The notes beneath the pieces are model-generated. The model had not been told where the DNA came from and made no database searches. It saw only the letters and a program-made list of their open reading frames with translations. DNA of 64,000 nucleotides from Jatrophihabitans_A lederbergiae (GTDB lineage: Bacteria > Actinomycetota > Actinomycetes > Mycobacteriales > Jatrophihabitantaceae). Within the stretch, counting starts at the first letter, position 1, and each line of letters begins with the position of its first letter. Shown here one piece after another: positions 43,965-51,467 of the stretch. The translations under genes were made by a program, and so were the position numbers. The stretch is taken from positions 1 to 64,000 of the forward strand of contig NZ_JAVREH010000021.1 in assembly GCF_031845305.1 (NCBI RefSeq), written 5' to 3'.

Positions 43965-45131
43965 ATGACTGCGGACACCGAGGTCCAGCCCGATCCGTCA
44001 TCGAGCCCGCCGGGAGCCGCCACGGGGCAGCAGCGGGCCAGGTTCAGCCGGGACGAGATACCCCGGCTCGCGGCACTGTTCGGCTTCGTCGCCGCCCTGC
44101 ACGTGATCGGGTTCGGCCTCTTCTACTACTACAACTCACAGCCGCGGCTGCACTCCCTCGGCGACGGCAAGGGCAACCTGGTCTTCGCCGGGGCAGCCAC
44201 CCTGGCGTACGGGTTCGGCCTTCGGCACGCCTTCGACGCCGACCACATCAGCGCCATCGACGACACCACCCGCTTCCTGCTGCAGAAGGGCAAGCGGCCG
44301 CTCGGTGTCGGCTTCTTCTTCTCGCTCGGCCACTCCAGCATCGTGTTCGCGCTCTCGGTGGCGATCGCCTTCGCCTCCAAGGCCGCGAGCAGGTTCCAGG
44401 CCAGCTTCAGCAATACCGGCGGGATCATCGGCACGGTCGTGTCCGCCACGTTCCTGTATGCGATCGCCGCGCTCAACCTGGCCGTGCTCGTCGGCATCGT
44501 GAAGATGTGGCACAAGGCCAAGCGCGGGCAGTACGCGCCGGACGAGCTCGAAACCCTGCTGGCCAACCGCGGCTTTCTGAACCGGATCTTCAAGGGCCGC
44601 TACAACAAGTTCATCAACCATTCCTGGCAGATGTACCCGGTCGGCATCCTGTTCGGCCTGGGCTTCGACACCGCCACCGAGGTCGGCTTTCTCGGCCTGT
44701 CCGCCACCGCGGCCGTAGCCGGCACGAGCGGCGGCACCACCCTGCCGCCGCTGGCGATCATCTCGCTGCCGGTCATCTTCGCGGCCGGGATGTCGCTGAT
44801 GGACACCTTCGACGGGGTGTTCATGAGCAAGGCCTACGGCTGGGCATTCGTCACGCCGATCCGCAAGATCTACTACAACATCACCACGACCGGGCTGTCG
44901 ATCTTCGTGGCGTTCGTGATCGGCTCCATCGAGGTCCTCGGACTGCTGTCGGACAAGCTCGCCCTGCGCGGCCAGCCCTGGGACTTCATCTCCGGCATCG
45001 ACATCAACACCGCCGGGCGGATCATCGTCGGCGTCTTTCTCGTCGTGTGGATCGGCGCGGTGCTGTACTACAAGGTCCGCAAGATCGACGAGCGCTACGC
45101 CGACGTCCTGAACCAGGAGCACTCCGCCTGA
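43965..45131 (+). CDS. HoxN/NiCoT-family nickel/cobalt permease
   Basis: A 388 aa membrane protein of about eight helices. The NiCoT signature in helix 2, RHAFDADHISAIDDTTR, provides the HxxxxDH metal site. Others are VGFFFSLGHSSIVFALSV, GLGFDTATEVGFLGLS and AAGMSLMDTFDGVFMSKAYG. It imports Ni2+ and/or Co2+ at high affinity. The N-terminal ~30 residues are hydrophilic. GGGAG lies about 10 nt before the ATG. The TTGCAA-N5-TTGCAG element upstream points to nickel as the regulated metal. Confidence 0.93.
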   Translation: MTADTEVQPDPSSSPPGAATGQQRARFSRDEIPRLAALFGFVAALHVIGFGLFYYYNSQPRLHSLGDGKGNLVFAGAATLAYGFGLRHAFDADHISAIDDTTRFLLQKGKRPLGVGFFFSLGHSSIVFALSVAIAFASKAASRFQASFSNTGGIIGTVVSATFLYAIAALNLAVLVGIVKMWHKAKRGQYAPDELETLLANRGFLNRIFKGRYNKFINHSWQMYPVGILFGLGFDTATEVGFLGLSATAAVAGTSGGTTLPPLAIISLPVIFAAGMSLMDTFDGVFMSKAYGWAFVTPIRKIYYNITTTGLSIFVAFVIGSIEVLGLLSDKLALRGQPWDFISGIDINTAGRIIVGVFLVVWIGAVLYYKVRKIDERYADVLNQEHSA

Positions 45132-45269
45132 GTTTGGTCGTATTTCAACCTGCGTTGTATGGTGAATCTTGGTTCGGCCATGATCCCGCCAGATCGTCCT
45201 CGCCCTTAGCGGTATCGCGCAGACAGCGCCGTCGTCGCATCGGCAGGACATGCCTCGAAAGCCGGTTTG

Positions 45270-45563
45270 ATGACGGCACCTCTGTTTCCCTCGTTTCCCG
45301 CAGCCGGACCCGAGCTGTTCCCTCCCAGCCCGTTCGACGTCCCGCTCTGCCTCGACCTGGTCGCCGGCCGGCACGCCAATCAGCTGAGCGTCGCGGGCGC
45401 CCTCGATGAGCAGTGCGCCGGTCGGCTCGGCATGGTCCTCGATCGCCTCAGCCAGCTCATGCGCCCGACACTCGTCCAGCTCCACCGGGTGCGGAGGGCG
45501 GACGAAGACGTCGCGATGCGGCAGTGCTCCGGTGAACGAATTCTGCCTTTCCCAGCAAGCTGA
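45270..45563 (+). CDS. possible truncated STAS-like protein
   Basis: A 97 aa frame. The middle, LCLDLVAGRHANQLSVAGAL then DEQCAGRLGMVLDRLSQL, resembles the first half of a STAS/anti-anti-sigma domain, but the expected following strand and the serine loop are absent. No other frame restores them, so this is either a short divergent protein or a remnant. It starts 32 bp before the SDR gene ends its leader, on the same strand. Confidence is limited. Confidence 0.4.
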   Translation: MTAPLFPSFPAAGPELFPPSPFDVPLCLDLVAGRHANQLSVAGALDEQCAGRLGMVLDRLSQLMRPTLVQLHRVRRADEDVAMRQCSGERILPFPAS

Positions 45564-45595
45564 AACGAACCACTACGCACAGAGAGAGCACACCG

Positions 45596-46435
45596 ATGAA
45601 CCAGCCAGCGCAGCAGCAGGATGTCCCCGGCGTCCAGTCGGAGATGACGCCCCGGCCGGATTGCGGCGAGGAGAGTTACCGGGGTTCCGGCCGGCTCGAG
45701 GGTAAGTCCGCCGTCATCACCGGTGGCGACAGCGGCATCGGCCGCGCGGTCGCGATCGCGTTCGCCCGGGAGGGCGCCGATGTCCTGATCAGCTACCTCA
45801 ACGAGGACGAGGACGCCAAGGACACCGCTCGGCTGGTGGAAGAGGCCGGTCGCAAGGCCGTGCTGGTGGGCGGAGACCTGTCCAAGGCGCAGCACTGCCG
45901 GGAGCTGATCGCCAAGGCCGTCAGCGAGTTCGGCAAGGTCGACGTGCTGGTCAGCAATGCCGCGTACCAGATGAGCCACGAGTCGCTCGACGAGATCAGT
46001 GAGGAGGAGTGGGACTACACCCTCGACACCAACATCTCGGCGCTGTTCCACCTGGCAAAGGCGGCCGTTCCGCACATGCCCGCCGGCGGGTCGATCATCG
46101 GGAGTTCGTCCGTGAACTCCGATATGCCCTCCCCCAGCCTCGCGCCGTACGCGGCCACCAAGGCGGCTATCGCCAACTTCACTGCCAGCCTCGCGCAGAT
46201 GCTCGGGTCCAAGGGCATCCGCGCCAACAGCGTGGCGCCCGGACCGGTGTGGACCCCGCTCATTCCGGCGACCATGCCCCCGGAGAAGGTCGAGAGCTTC
46301 GGCAAGGACGTTCCGCTGGGTCGGCCGGCTCAGCCTGCCGAACTTGCGCCGGTGTACGTGCTGCTGGCCTCGGACGAGGGCAGTTACATCAGCGGTGCCC
46401 GAATCGCGGTCACCGGCGGCAACCCGATCCTGTAG
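45596..46435 (+). CDS. short-chain dehydrogenase/reductase (YghA/general-stress type)
   Basis: A 279 aa SDR oxidoreductase. The N-terminal extension ending RPDCGEESYRGSGRLEGK is typical of the YghA/GSP39 group. Cofactor motif VITGGDSGIGRAVAIAFARE, structural LVSNAAYQ, active-site Ser in GSSSVNSD and Tyr/Lys in APYAATKAAIANF, then NSVAPGPVWTPLIP. These enzymes are often induced by general stress; the substrate is unknown. The ATG follows a purine-rich AGAGAGAG stretch. A strong hairpin follows the gene. Confidence 0.92.
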   Translation: MNQPAQQQDVPGVQSEMTPRPDCGEESYRGSGRLEGKSAVITGGDSGIGRAVAIAFAREGADVLISYLNEDEDAKDTARLVEEAGRKAVLVGGDLSKAQHCRELIAKAVSEFGKVDVLVSNAAYQMSHESLDEISEEEWDYTLDTNISALFHLAKAAVPHMPAGGSIIGSSSVNSDMPSPSLAPYAATKAAIANFTASLAQMLGSKGIRANSVAPGPVWTPLIPATMPPEKVESFGKDVPLGRPAQPAELAPVYVLLASDEGSYISGARIAVTGGNPIL

Positions 46436-46464
46436 AAGTACGACCCCGTAGAACTGCGCTTTCC

Positions 46465-46505
46465 CGGCGCACCACCGGCCGCACAACCTCGCTGGTGGTG
46501 CGCCG
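46465..46505 (+). terminator. 12-bp perfect hairpin after the SDR gene
   Basis: CGGCGCACCACC (46465-46476) pairs exactly with GGTGGTGCGCCG (46494-46505), with a 17-nt loop, 29 bp after the stop codon. This is probably the transcription end of the SDR gene, lying just ahead of the diiron-protein gene. Confidence 0.65.
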
Positions 46506-46567
46506 TGGTGCGCTGCAGCTATTGTCAGACCTGGGTTCGACCACGCAGCCTTCACCTTGACCGGCAG

Positions 46568-47584
46568 ATGTCACGTGCGGAGGTCCCTTTGATCAAGTCT
46601 CAGCAACCGTGCGCCATGCAGCTTCCCGACGGTCGCGGCCAGCTCTCCGACACCGCCCTGACACTGCTGCGGGGCGGGTCCGCGGTGCTGCCGCAGGACT
46701 TTGACCAGCAGGTTCTTGACGATTCGGATTTCCAGCTGGCGCTCTGGTGTTGTTACGAGCTGCATTACCGCGGTTTCGACGGCGTGGCTGACGAGCGCGA
46801 ATGGGACCCTCGGGTGCTCGAATTCCGCGCGCTGCTCGAAGCGCGGTTCCTGAGCGCTCTTCGCGACGCGGTTGAGGTAGAGCCGGTCGAATCGGTCGGT
46901 GATATCCCGGCAATGCTGGTCAAACTGGTTGCTGACGACGACGGTCCGCCGCTGTCGCTGTACTTGCAGCGCAGTGCGACGGCCGAGCAGTTCCGCGAGT
47001 TCGTCCAGCACCGCTCGCTGTATCACCTCAAAGAGGCCGATCCGCACAGCTGGGCGATTCCCCGCCTGCACGGCCGAGCGAAGGCGGCGCTGATCGAGAT
47101 CCAGAGTGACGAGTACGGCGGCGGATCACTGGAGCGGATGCACTCGCAACTGTTCCGCCAGACCATGCGCGGCCTGGGGCTGACCGACGGCTACGGCGAC
47201 TACCTGAACCGGGTCCCTGGCGTGACGCTGGTGATCAGCAACCTGATGTCCATGTTCGGCCTGCACCGGCGCTGGCGCGGGGCAATCGCCGGCCACCTGG
47301 CCGTGTTCGAGATGACGTCCTCCATTCCGAACCGGCGGTACGCGCGCGGTATCCGCCGGCTCGGCGGCGACGATTCTACCGCCCGCTTCTACGACGAGCA
47401 TGTCGAGGCGGACGCGGTGCACGAGCAGATCGCGGCCTACGACCTCTGCGGCTCCCTGGCCGAGGACGAGCCCGCCCTTGCCCAGGACATCGTCTTCGGC
47501 GCGGCCGCGGCGCTGTACCTGGACGCCAGCTTCGGCGGGTACCTGCTCGACCGGTGGAGCGCCGCAGCCCCGACGTTGCTGTGA
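46568..47584 (+). CDS. iron-containing redox enzyme family protein (haem-oxygenase-like diiron fold)
   Basis: A 338 aa protein of the haem-oxygenase-like diiron oxidase (HDO) superfamily. Candidate metal ligands are in ALWCCYELHYRGFDG, LIEIQSDEYGGGSLERMHSQ, AVFEMTSSIPNRRYARGI and FYDEHVEADAVHEQIA. Relatives carry out N-oxygenation, decarboxylation or other oxidations on varied substrates; the reaction here is unknown. The stop overlaps the glycosyltransferase start by 4 nt (GTGA), so the two are coupled. I placed the start at ATG 46568; other in-frame ATGs at 46505 and 46616 are possible. Confidence 0.8.
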   Translation: MSRAEVPLIKSQQPCAMQLPDGRGQLSDTALTLLRGGSAVLPQDFDQQVLDDSDFQLALWCCYELHYRGFDGVADEREWDPRVLEFRALLEARFLSALRDAVEVEPVESVGDIPAMLVKLVADDDGPPLSLYLQRSATAEQFREFVQHRSLYHLKEADPHSWAIPRLHGRAKAALIEIQSDEYGGGSLERMHSQLFRQTMRGLGLTDGYGDYLNRVPGVTLVISNLMSMFGLHRRWRGAIAGHLAVFEMTSSIPNRRYARGIRRLGGDDSTARFYDEHVEADAVHEQIAAYDLCGSLAEDEPALAQDIVFGAAAALYLDASFGGYLLDRWSAAAPTLL

Positions 47585-48615
47585 ACTCCCCCGCCGCGCC
47601 GACATCTCCCGCCGTGCCGCTGTCCTACGTCCTGCCGCTGAAGTGGACCGATGACCGTGAGCTGCCCGAGCTGACCCGGTACCTGCGTTGGCTCAGCACC
47701 GTCGCCGAGGTCATCGTGGTGGACGGCTCGGACGAATCGCTCTTCGGCCGCCATCACGCCGACTGGAACGGCATCACCCATGTGCGCCCGGCGCCGTGGG
47801 CGCACTGTCTCAACGGCAAGGTCGCCGGGGTGCTCACCGGGGTGAGCGTGGCGCGGCGGGAGAAGGTCGTGGTCGCCGACGACGACGTCCGTTATGACCC
47901 CACCGGCCTAGCGCGGGTGGGGCGATTACTCGACACCCACGACCTGATCGTTCCCGAAAATTACTTCGATCCGGCGCCGTGGCATGCCCGATGGGACATG
48001 TCGCGCTCGCTCATCAACCGTGCCGTGTTCGGCGGGGATTACCCGGGCACGCTGGCCTTCCGGAAGAGCACGTTCCACTCGGCCGGGGGCTACGACGGCG
48101 ATGTGCTGTTCGAGAACCTGGAGCTGATGCGGACGCTCACGGCGGTCGGCGCGCGGGCGCGGCGCTGTCCCGACCTGGCGGTGCGCCGGTTGCCGCCGAC
48201 GACCGCCAAGTTCGTCAGCCAGCGCGTGCGGCAGGCCTACGACAGCACCGCCCAACCCGGGCGCTTGGTGGTGGAGCTCTCGGCGTTGCCGGCGGTGATT
48301 GCCCTTGCGGCGGCGCGTGGCCCGCGACAGGCGCTCGCCGTGGCTACCGCTGCCACCATGGCTGTGGCGGTCGCCGGCCGGCTGCGCCGTGGCGGCGACG
48401 TGTTCCCGGCCAGCACGCCACTGCTCGCGCCACTGTGGGCGGCCGAGCGCGCCGTCTGCAGCTGGATCGCCCTGGCGCGCTATGTCCGGGGCGGGGTGCG
48501 TTACGGCTCCGGCGTCATCCGGATTTCGGCTCATTCGCCGTCGGAGCTGCGGCGTCGGCAGGCGGGACGTCAGAGAACCGGCTCAGCTTGTGTGAGTCAT
48601 CGCAGTACGGCTTGA
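47581..48615 (+). CDS. family-2-type glycosyltransferase
   Basis: A 344 aa GT-A-type transferase. VPLSYVLPLKWTDDRELPEL opens the fold, VIVVDGSDES follows, and the metal-binding DXD-like VVADDDVRYD lies at about 103-112. GLARVGRLLDTHDLIVPENY and AGGYDGDVLFENLELMRTL complete the catalytic region. Two hydrophobic helices (about 238-272) near the C-terminus suggest membrane association. It is coupled to the diiron protein upstream, and its 3' end overlaps the convergent CDGSH gene by 101 nt. Donor and acceptor are unknown. Confidence 0.78.
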   Translation: MNSPAAPTSPAVPLSYVLPLKWTDDRELPELTRYLRWLSTVAEVIVVDGSDESLFGRHHADWNGITHVRPAPWAHCLNGKVAGVLTGVSVARREKVVVADDDVRYDPTGLARVGRLLDTHDLIVPENYFDPAPWHARWDMSRSLINRAVFGGDYPGTLAFRKSTFHSAGGYDGDVLFENLELMRTLTAVGARARRCPDLAVRRLPPTTAKFVSQRVRQAYDSTAQPGRLVVELSALPAVIALAAARGPRQALAVATAATMAVAVAGRLRRGGDVFPASTPLLAPLWAAERAVCSWIALARYVRGGVRYGSGVIRISAHSPSELRRRQAGRQRTGSACVSHRSTA

Positions 48616-48799
48616 TCGCGGACAACCCGCACCGGCACAGGGCCACCGTTGCCCGGGTCCGCGGAAGCGGGTTTCCATCGCGTCCGATCATCTCGAAGTC
48701 GCCGCGCACCAGCAGCGGCCCGTCCGGATAGAACTTCAGCTGGGCAGCCGGCTCGACGCCGACCGCGTTCAGGGCCGCACCGTCACTGGGTTGCTCCAT
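48515..48799 (-). CDS. CDGSH-type iron-sulfur protein
   Basis: A 94 aa protein containing one CDGSH motif: CRCGLSAIKPYCDDSHK, giving the CxC...P.CD.SH cluster ligands that hold a 2Fe-2S cluster via three Cys and one His. The N-terminal part (DGALLVRGDFEMIGRDG-like) is typical of bacterial members. ATG 48799 lies 16 bp inside the 3' end of the upstream small membrane-protein gene. It is convergent with, and overlaps, the glycosyltransferase. This is a redox or Fe-S transfer protein of unknown partner, possibly the neighbouring diiron protein. Confidence 0.85.
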   Translation of the reverse strand: MEQPSDGAALNAVGVEPAAQLKFYPDGPLLVRGDFEMIGRDGNPLPRTRATVALCRCGLSAIKPYCDDSHKLSRFSDVPPADAAAPTANEPKSG

Positions 48800-49022
48800 T
48801 CTCCAAAGATATCGTTGCGCCGCCGCCACCGGCAGCACTGGCGCCGTTAATGCCACCGATACCACTGTGAGGACGGCGATGGTGCCGTACGCCGAGCTGG
48901 AGTCCCACGATGGCCAGCACCAGCACGGCGGACAGTAGTTGCGGCAGGGTTCCGCGAACAACGGCGGCCACCACCGCGAGCAGGCACAGCAGGTTCATCG
49001 GGCGCAGCAGGACAGTACGCAT
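48783..49022 (-). CDS. small membrane protein
   Basis: A 79 aa protein with one or two membrane helices (LLCLLAVVAAVVRG then LLSAVLVLAIVGLQLGV) and a basic, Gly-rich C-terminus. No family is recognised. The ATG at 49022 has GGAG 6 nt upstream and is preferred over one four codons earlier. It overlaps the CDGSH gene by 17 nt, so the two should be co-translated. Confidence 0.6.
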   Translation of the reverse strand: MRTVLLRPMNLLCLLAVVAAVVRGTLPQLLSAVLVLAIVGLQLGVRHHRRPHSGIGGINGASAAGGGGATISLENGATQ

Positions 49023-49137
49023 GGCTTGCTCCATCTGGATTATCGAAAGAAGATCGGGTGCCTCGGCGGCGCGAAGTCCGTCCGCGCCGCCGAGGGGAAG
49101 GTGCTGGATCTGCCGGTGCTTGCTGCGAGGGGCGCGA

Positions 49138-50052
49138 CTAGCTCAGGGCGTCCTTGACCTTGTTGACCACGTTCTGCGCTCCCTGTAACCGCGCTCCCGC
49201 GGCGTCGCCGGGCTTACCCATGCCCTGGCTGCCGTCGTAGGTGGCGAACAGCTTCGGGTCCGGCGGCGGCAGCAGACCGGTGTCGTCGGTGAGCAATACC
49301 GGCTCGGCCTGGTAGATGATGTCCTGACCGCCGACCAGGGTCTGCCCCTGCGCCCAGCGACCCTCGCCGGCCTGGCTTCCCTCCGAGAAGCTCCAGAACG
49401 TGTGGTTCTGAACCTGGTCCTCGTCCTCGCTGTTGGAGTCCTCGATCAGGTCTGAGAACCCGTCCGCGATGAGTTGCTCGATGCCGAGCAGCCACTGCTG
49501 CTGGTGGAAGGTGTCGCGAGCGAGGTTGAACTTCAGCATCTCCTTGACGCCCGAGTCGTCGGTCATGTTGTAGATACGGCTGGTCATCAGCCGGCTCTGG
49601 CCCTCGGCCGCGGCGTTGGAGCGGAAGTCGGTGAGCATGTTGCCGCTGGCCACGATGTATCCGGCGTTCCACGGCACTCCGGCCGAGTCGCGCGGCACCG
49701 GGCCGCCGCCCGCGACGATGGCGTGCTGCGGGTTCATTCCGCCGATCACGGCGGCCAGCGAGGGGTTGGTGGCGACGGCGTGTTCGGTCACCTCGGACGG
49801 GGCGCCCTCGAGCAGCCGGGCCAGCATCGTCGACAGCATCTCGACGTGCCCGATCTCCTCGGTGCCGATGTCCATGATCATGTCCTTGTACTTGCCCGGG
49901 ACCCGGCAGTTGAACCCCTGGAACATGTACTGCATCATCACCGTCATCTCACCGAACTGACCGCCCAGGATCTCCTGGAACTTGGCCGCGAACAGCGCGT
50001 CCGGCTTCTCCGGCTTGGCGGTGAACTGCAATTCTTTGATGTGGCGGTACAT
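49138..50052 (-). CDS. manganese catalase
   Basis: A 304 aa non-haem catalase that dismutates hydrogen peroxide at a dimanganese centre. All five ligands are visible at the classic positions: Glu35 (GGQFGEMTVMMQ), Glu66 and His69 (GTEEIGHVEML), Glu150 (AAAEGQSRL) and His183 (RDTFHQQQWL). MYRHIKELQF is the usual start. GGGAGG precedes the ATG by about 5 nt. The long upstream frame extension is not part of the protein. Confidence 0.95.
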   Translation of the reverse strand: MYRHIKELQFTAKPEKPDALFAAKFQEILGGQFGEMTVMMQYMFQGFNCRVPGKYKDMIMDIGTEEIGHVEMLSTMLARLLEGAPSEVTEHAVATNPSLAAVIGGMNPQHAIVAGGGPVPRDSAGVPWNAGYIVASGNMLTDFRSNAAAEGQSRLMTSRIYNMTDDSGVKEMLKFNLARDTFHQQQWLLGIEQLIADGFSDLIEDSNSEDEDQVQNHTFWSFSEGSQAGEGRWAQGQTLVGGQDIIYQAEPVLLTDDTGLLPPPDPKLFATYDGSQGMGKPGDAAGARLQGAQNVVNKVKDALS

Positions 50053-50286
50053 AAGCCCTCCCGGGTTCGGCGTGTTTCGACGTGGGCCTTCACCATGGCG
50101 AGCGCCCGTCCCGCTGCCGTGACACCGATCGCCACCCGCACGCCACGCCCGCGTCACCGCCGTGTCACCGCGGGTATGGGAACGATCCACAGCATCGATA
50201 AAGCCGGTCCGGCGCGGCATGATGAACCGAGAAAGCGCGCGGCGACGTTGACCAAAACGCATCCCACTCGCGCCGGGGTTTCGTCC

Positions 50287-51231
50287 ATGACACAGTCCGC
50301 AGTCGCTCAGCGCAGGCCACAGCTATCCGTCCTCGGTGGTTTCGAGCTCACCGTCGGCGATGAGCCGTTGTCGTTGTGCGCGTCGGGTGAGAAGCTCCTC
50401 GCCTTCCTCGCCGTCCACGGCCGGTTCCGCCCCGTACGCCGCACGGCGCTGGCCGAACGGCTCTGGTCCGACACCGACCCGGCCAGGGCCTCGGCGAGCC
50501 TGCGTTCGGTGCTCTGGCGACTGCCCCGGCCACAGGGCGTGCAGCTGGTACGGACGTCCTCGGCGAGCCTGCACCTGGCCGATGACGTCACGGTCGACCT
50601 CTGGCACGCCGAGGACACCGCCCAGGCGATCGCTGCCTCGGCGGTCATGGGCGAGACGGTCACGGGCCAGACGGTCACGGGCCAGACGGTCACGGGCCAG
50701 ACGGTCACGGGCCAGACGGTCACGGGCGAAACGGACAGCGCGGCGGCTCTCGCGGACCGCGCGGCAGCTCTCGCGGACCGCGCGGCAGCTCTCGCGGACC
50801 GCGCGGGCTGTGACCCGGTGACTTCGCTGGGCGGCGACCTGCTTCCGGGCTGGTCCGATGACTGGCTGATCCTCGAGCAGGAGGCTTTCCGGCAGACCCG
50901 GCTGCACGCCCTGGAGCAGACCTGCGCACGGTTGCGCCACTGCGGGCACTACGCCGCCGCCCTTCGCGCCGGCTCAGCCGCCGTGCGCTGTGAACCACTT
51001 CGCGAGAGCGCGCACCGGCAGTTGATCAAGGTGCACCTGGCGGAGGGCAATCACGCCGAGGCTCTGCGTCAATACCAGAGCTTTCGCCGGCTGCTGGCCT
51101 ACGAGCTCGGGCTGCCGCCGTCGGCGAGCATCCGGAGTCTGGTCGCCCCACTGCTGGGCAGGCCGATCGACCACCAAGGACGCGAGACCTCTCAGCAGCC
51201 GGCACCGGAGGCGACACATGAACGACGCTGA
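50287..51231 (+). CDS. SARP-type BTAD transcriptional regulator with internal tandem repeats
   Basis: A 314 aa regulator. The N-terminal OmpR-type DNA-binding domain (about 12-105) runs LSVLGGFELTVGDEPLSLCA to RSVLWRLPRPQGVQL, and the C-terminal BTAD helical domain (about 170-290) includes FRQTRLHALEQTCARL and HRQLIKVHLAEGNHAEALRQ. Between the two (about 122-172) is a repeat tract: five TVTGQ-type units followed by three AALADRA units. This resembles a flexible inserted linker that has expanded. SARP regulators activate secondary metabolism or other operons. No strong ribosome-binding site precedes the ATG. Confidence 0.85.
   Translation: MTQSAVAQRRPQLSVLGGFELTVGDEPLSLCASGEKLLAFLAVHGRFRPVRRTALAERLWSDTDPARASASLRSVLWRLPRPQGVQLVRTSSASLHLADDVTVDLWHAEDTAQAIAASAVMGETVTGQTVTGQTVTGQTVTGQTVTGETDSAAALADRAAALADRAAALADRAGCDPVTSLGGDLLPGWSDDWLILEQEAFRQTRLHALEQTCARLRHCGHYAAALRAGSAAVRCEPLRESAHRQLIKVHLAEGNHAEALRQYQSFRRLLAYELGLPPSASIRSLVAPLLGRPIDHQGRETSQQPAPEATHERR
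50656..50802 (+). repeat. in-frame tandem repeats inside the SARP gene
   Basis: Five near-exact copies of the 15-mer acggtcacgggccag (50656-50730, the last ending gaa) encode TVTGQ, and three near-exact 21-bp copies (50740-50802) encode AALADRA. Both periods are multiples of three, so copy-number change would keep the frame. The repeats lie between the DNA-binding and BTAD domains. Confidence 0.95.
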
Positions 51232-51463
51232 CCAAGCTGCCCCGCACAACGCCGGCCTGCTCATCAGGATCTGGGTCGAGCCCACCATGCCGGATCTGGT
51301 CAGGGCGCGATTCCTGAGCTTCCACCAGCAGGATCCGCCCACGAGCTGGGCCACGGCCGCGGGCGAGGACGCCTTGATCTCGGCGTTCACGCGGTGGCTG
51401 CACGAAGAGGTCGGCTGCCGCGGCGAGCACGTAACACCTGGTTCGACACCGGACCAGGCCTGA
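51218..51463 (+). CDS. hypothetical protein overlapping the SARP gene
   Basis: An 81 aa protein beginning MNDADQAAPHNAGLLIRIWV with ARFLSFHQQDPPTSWATAAG in the middle; no family is recognised. GGAGG lies 6 nt before the ATG inside the end of the SARP gene, giving a 14-nt overlap and implying co-translation. It stops 4 bp before the NRAMP start, so all three may form an operon. Confidence 0.65.
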   Translation: MNDADQAAPHNAGLLIRIWVEPTMPDLVRARFLSFHQQDPPTSWATAAGEDALISAFTRWLHEEVGCRGEHVTPGSTPDQA

Positions 51464-51467
51464 TGCG

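Noticed and set aside
50656..50802. CRISPR-like array from regular repeats
   Set aside because: The repeats are contiguous 15- and 21-bp units with no spacers and remain in the reading frame of the SARP gene.
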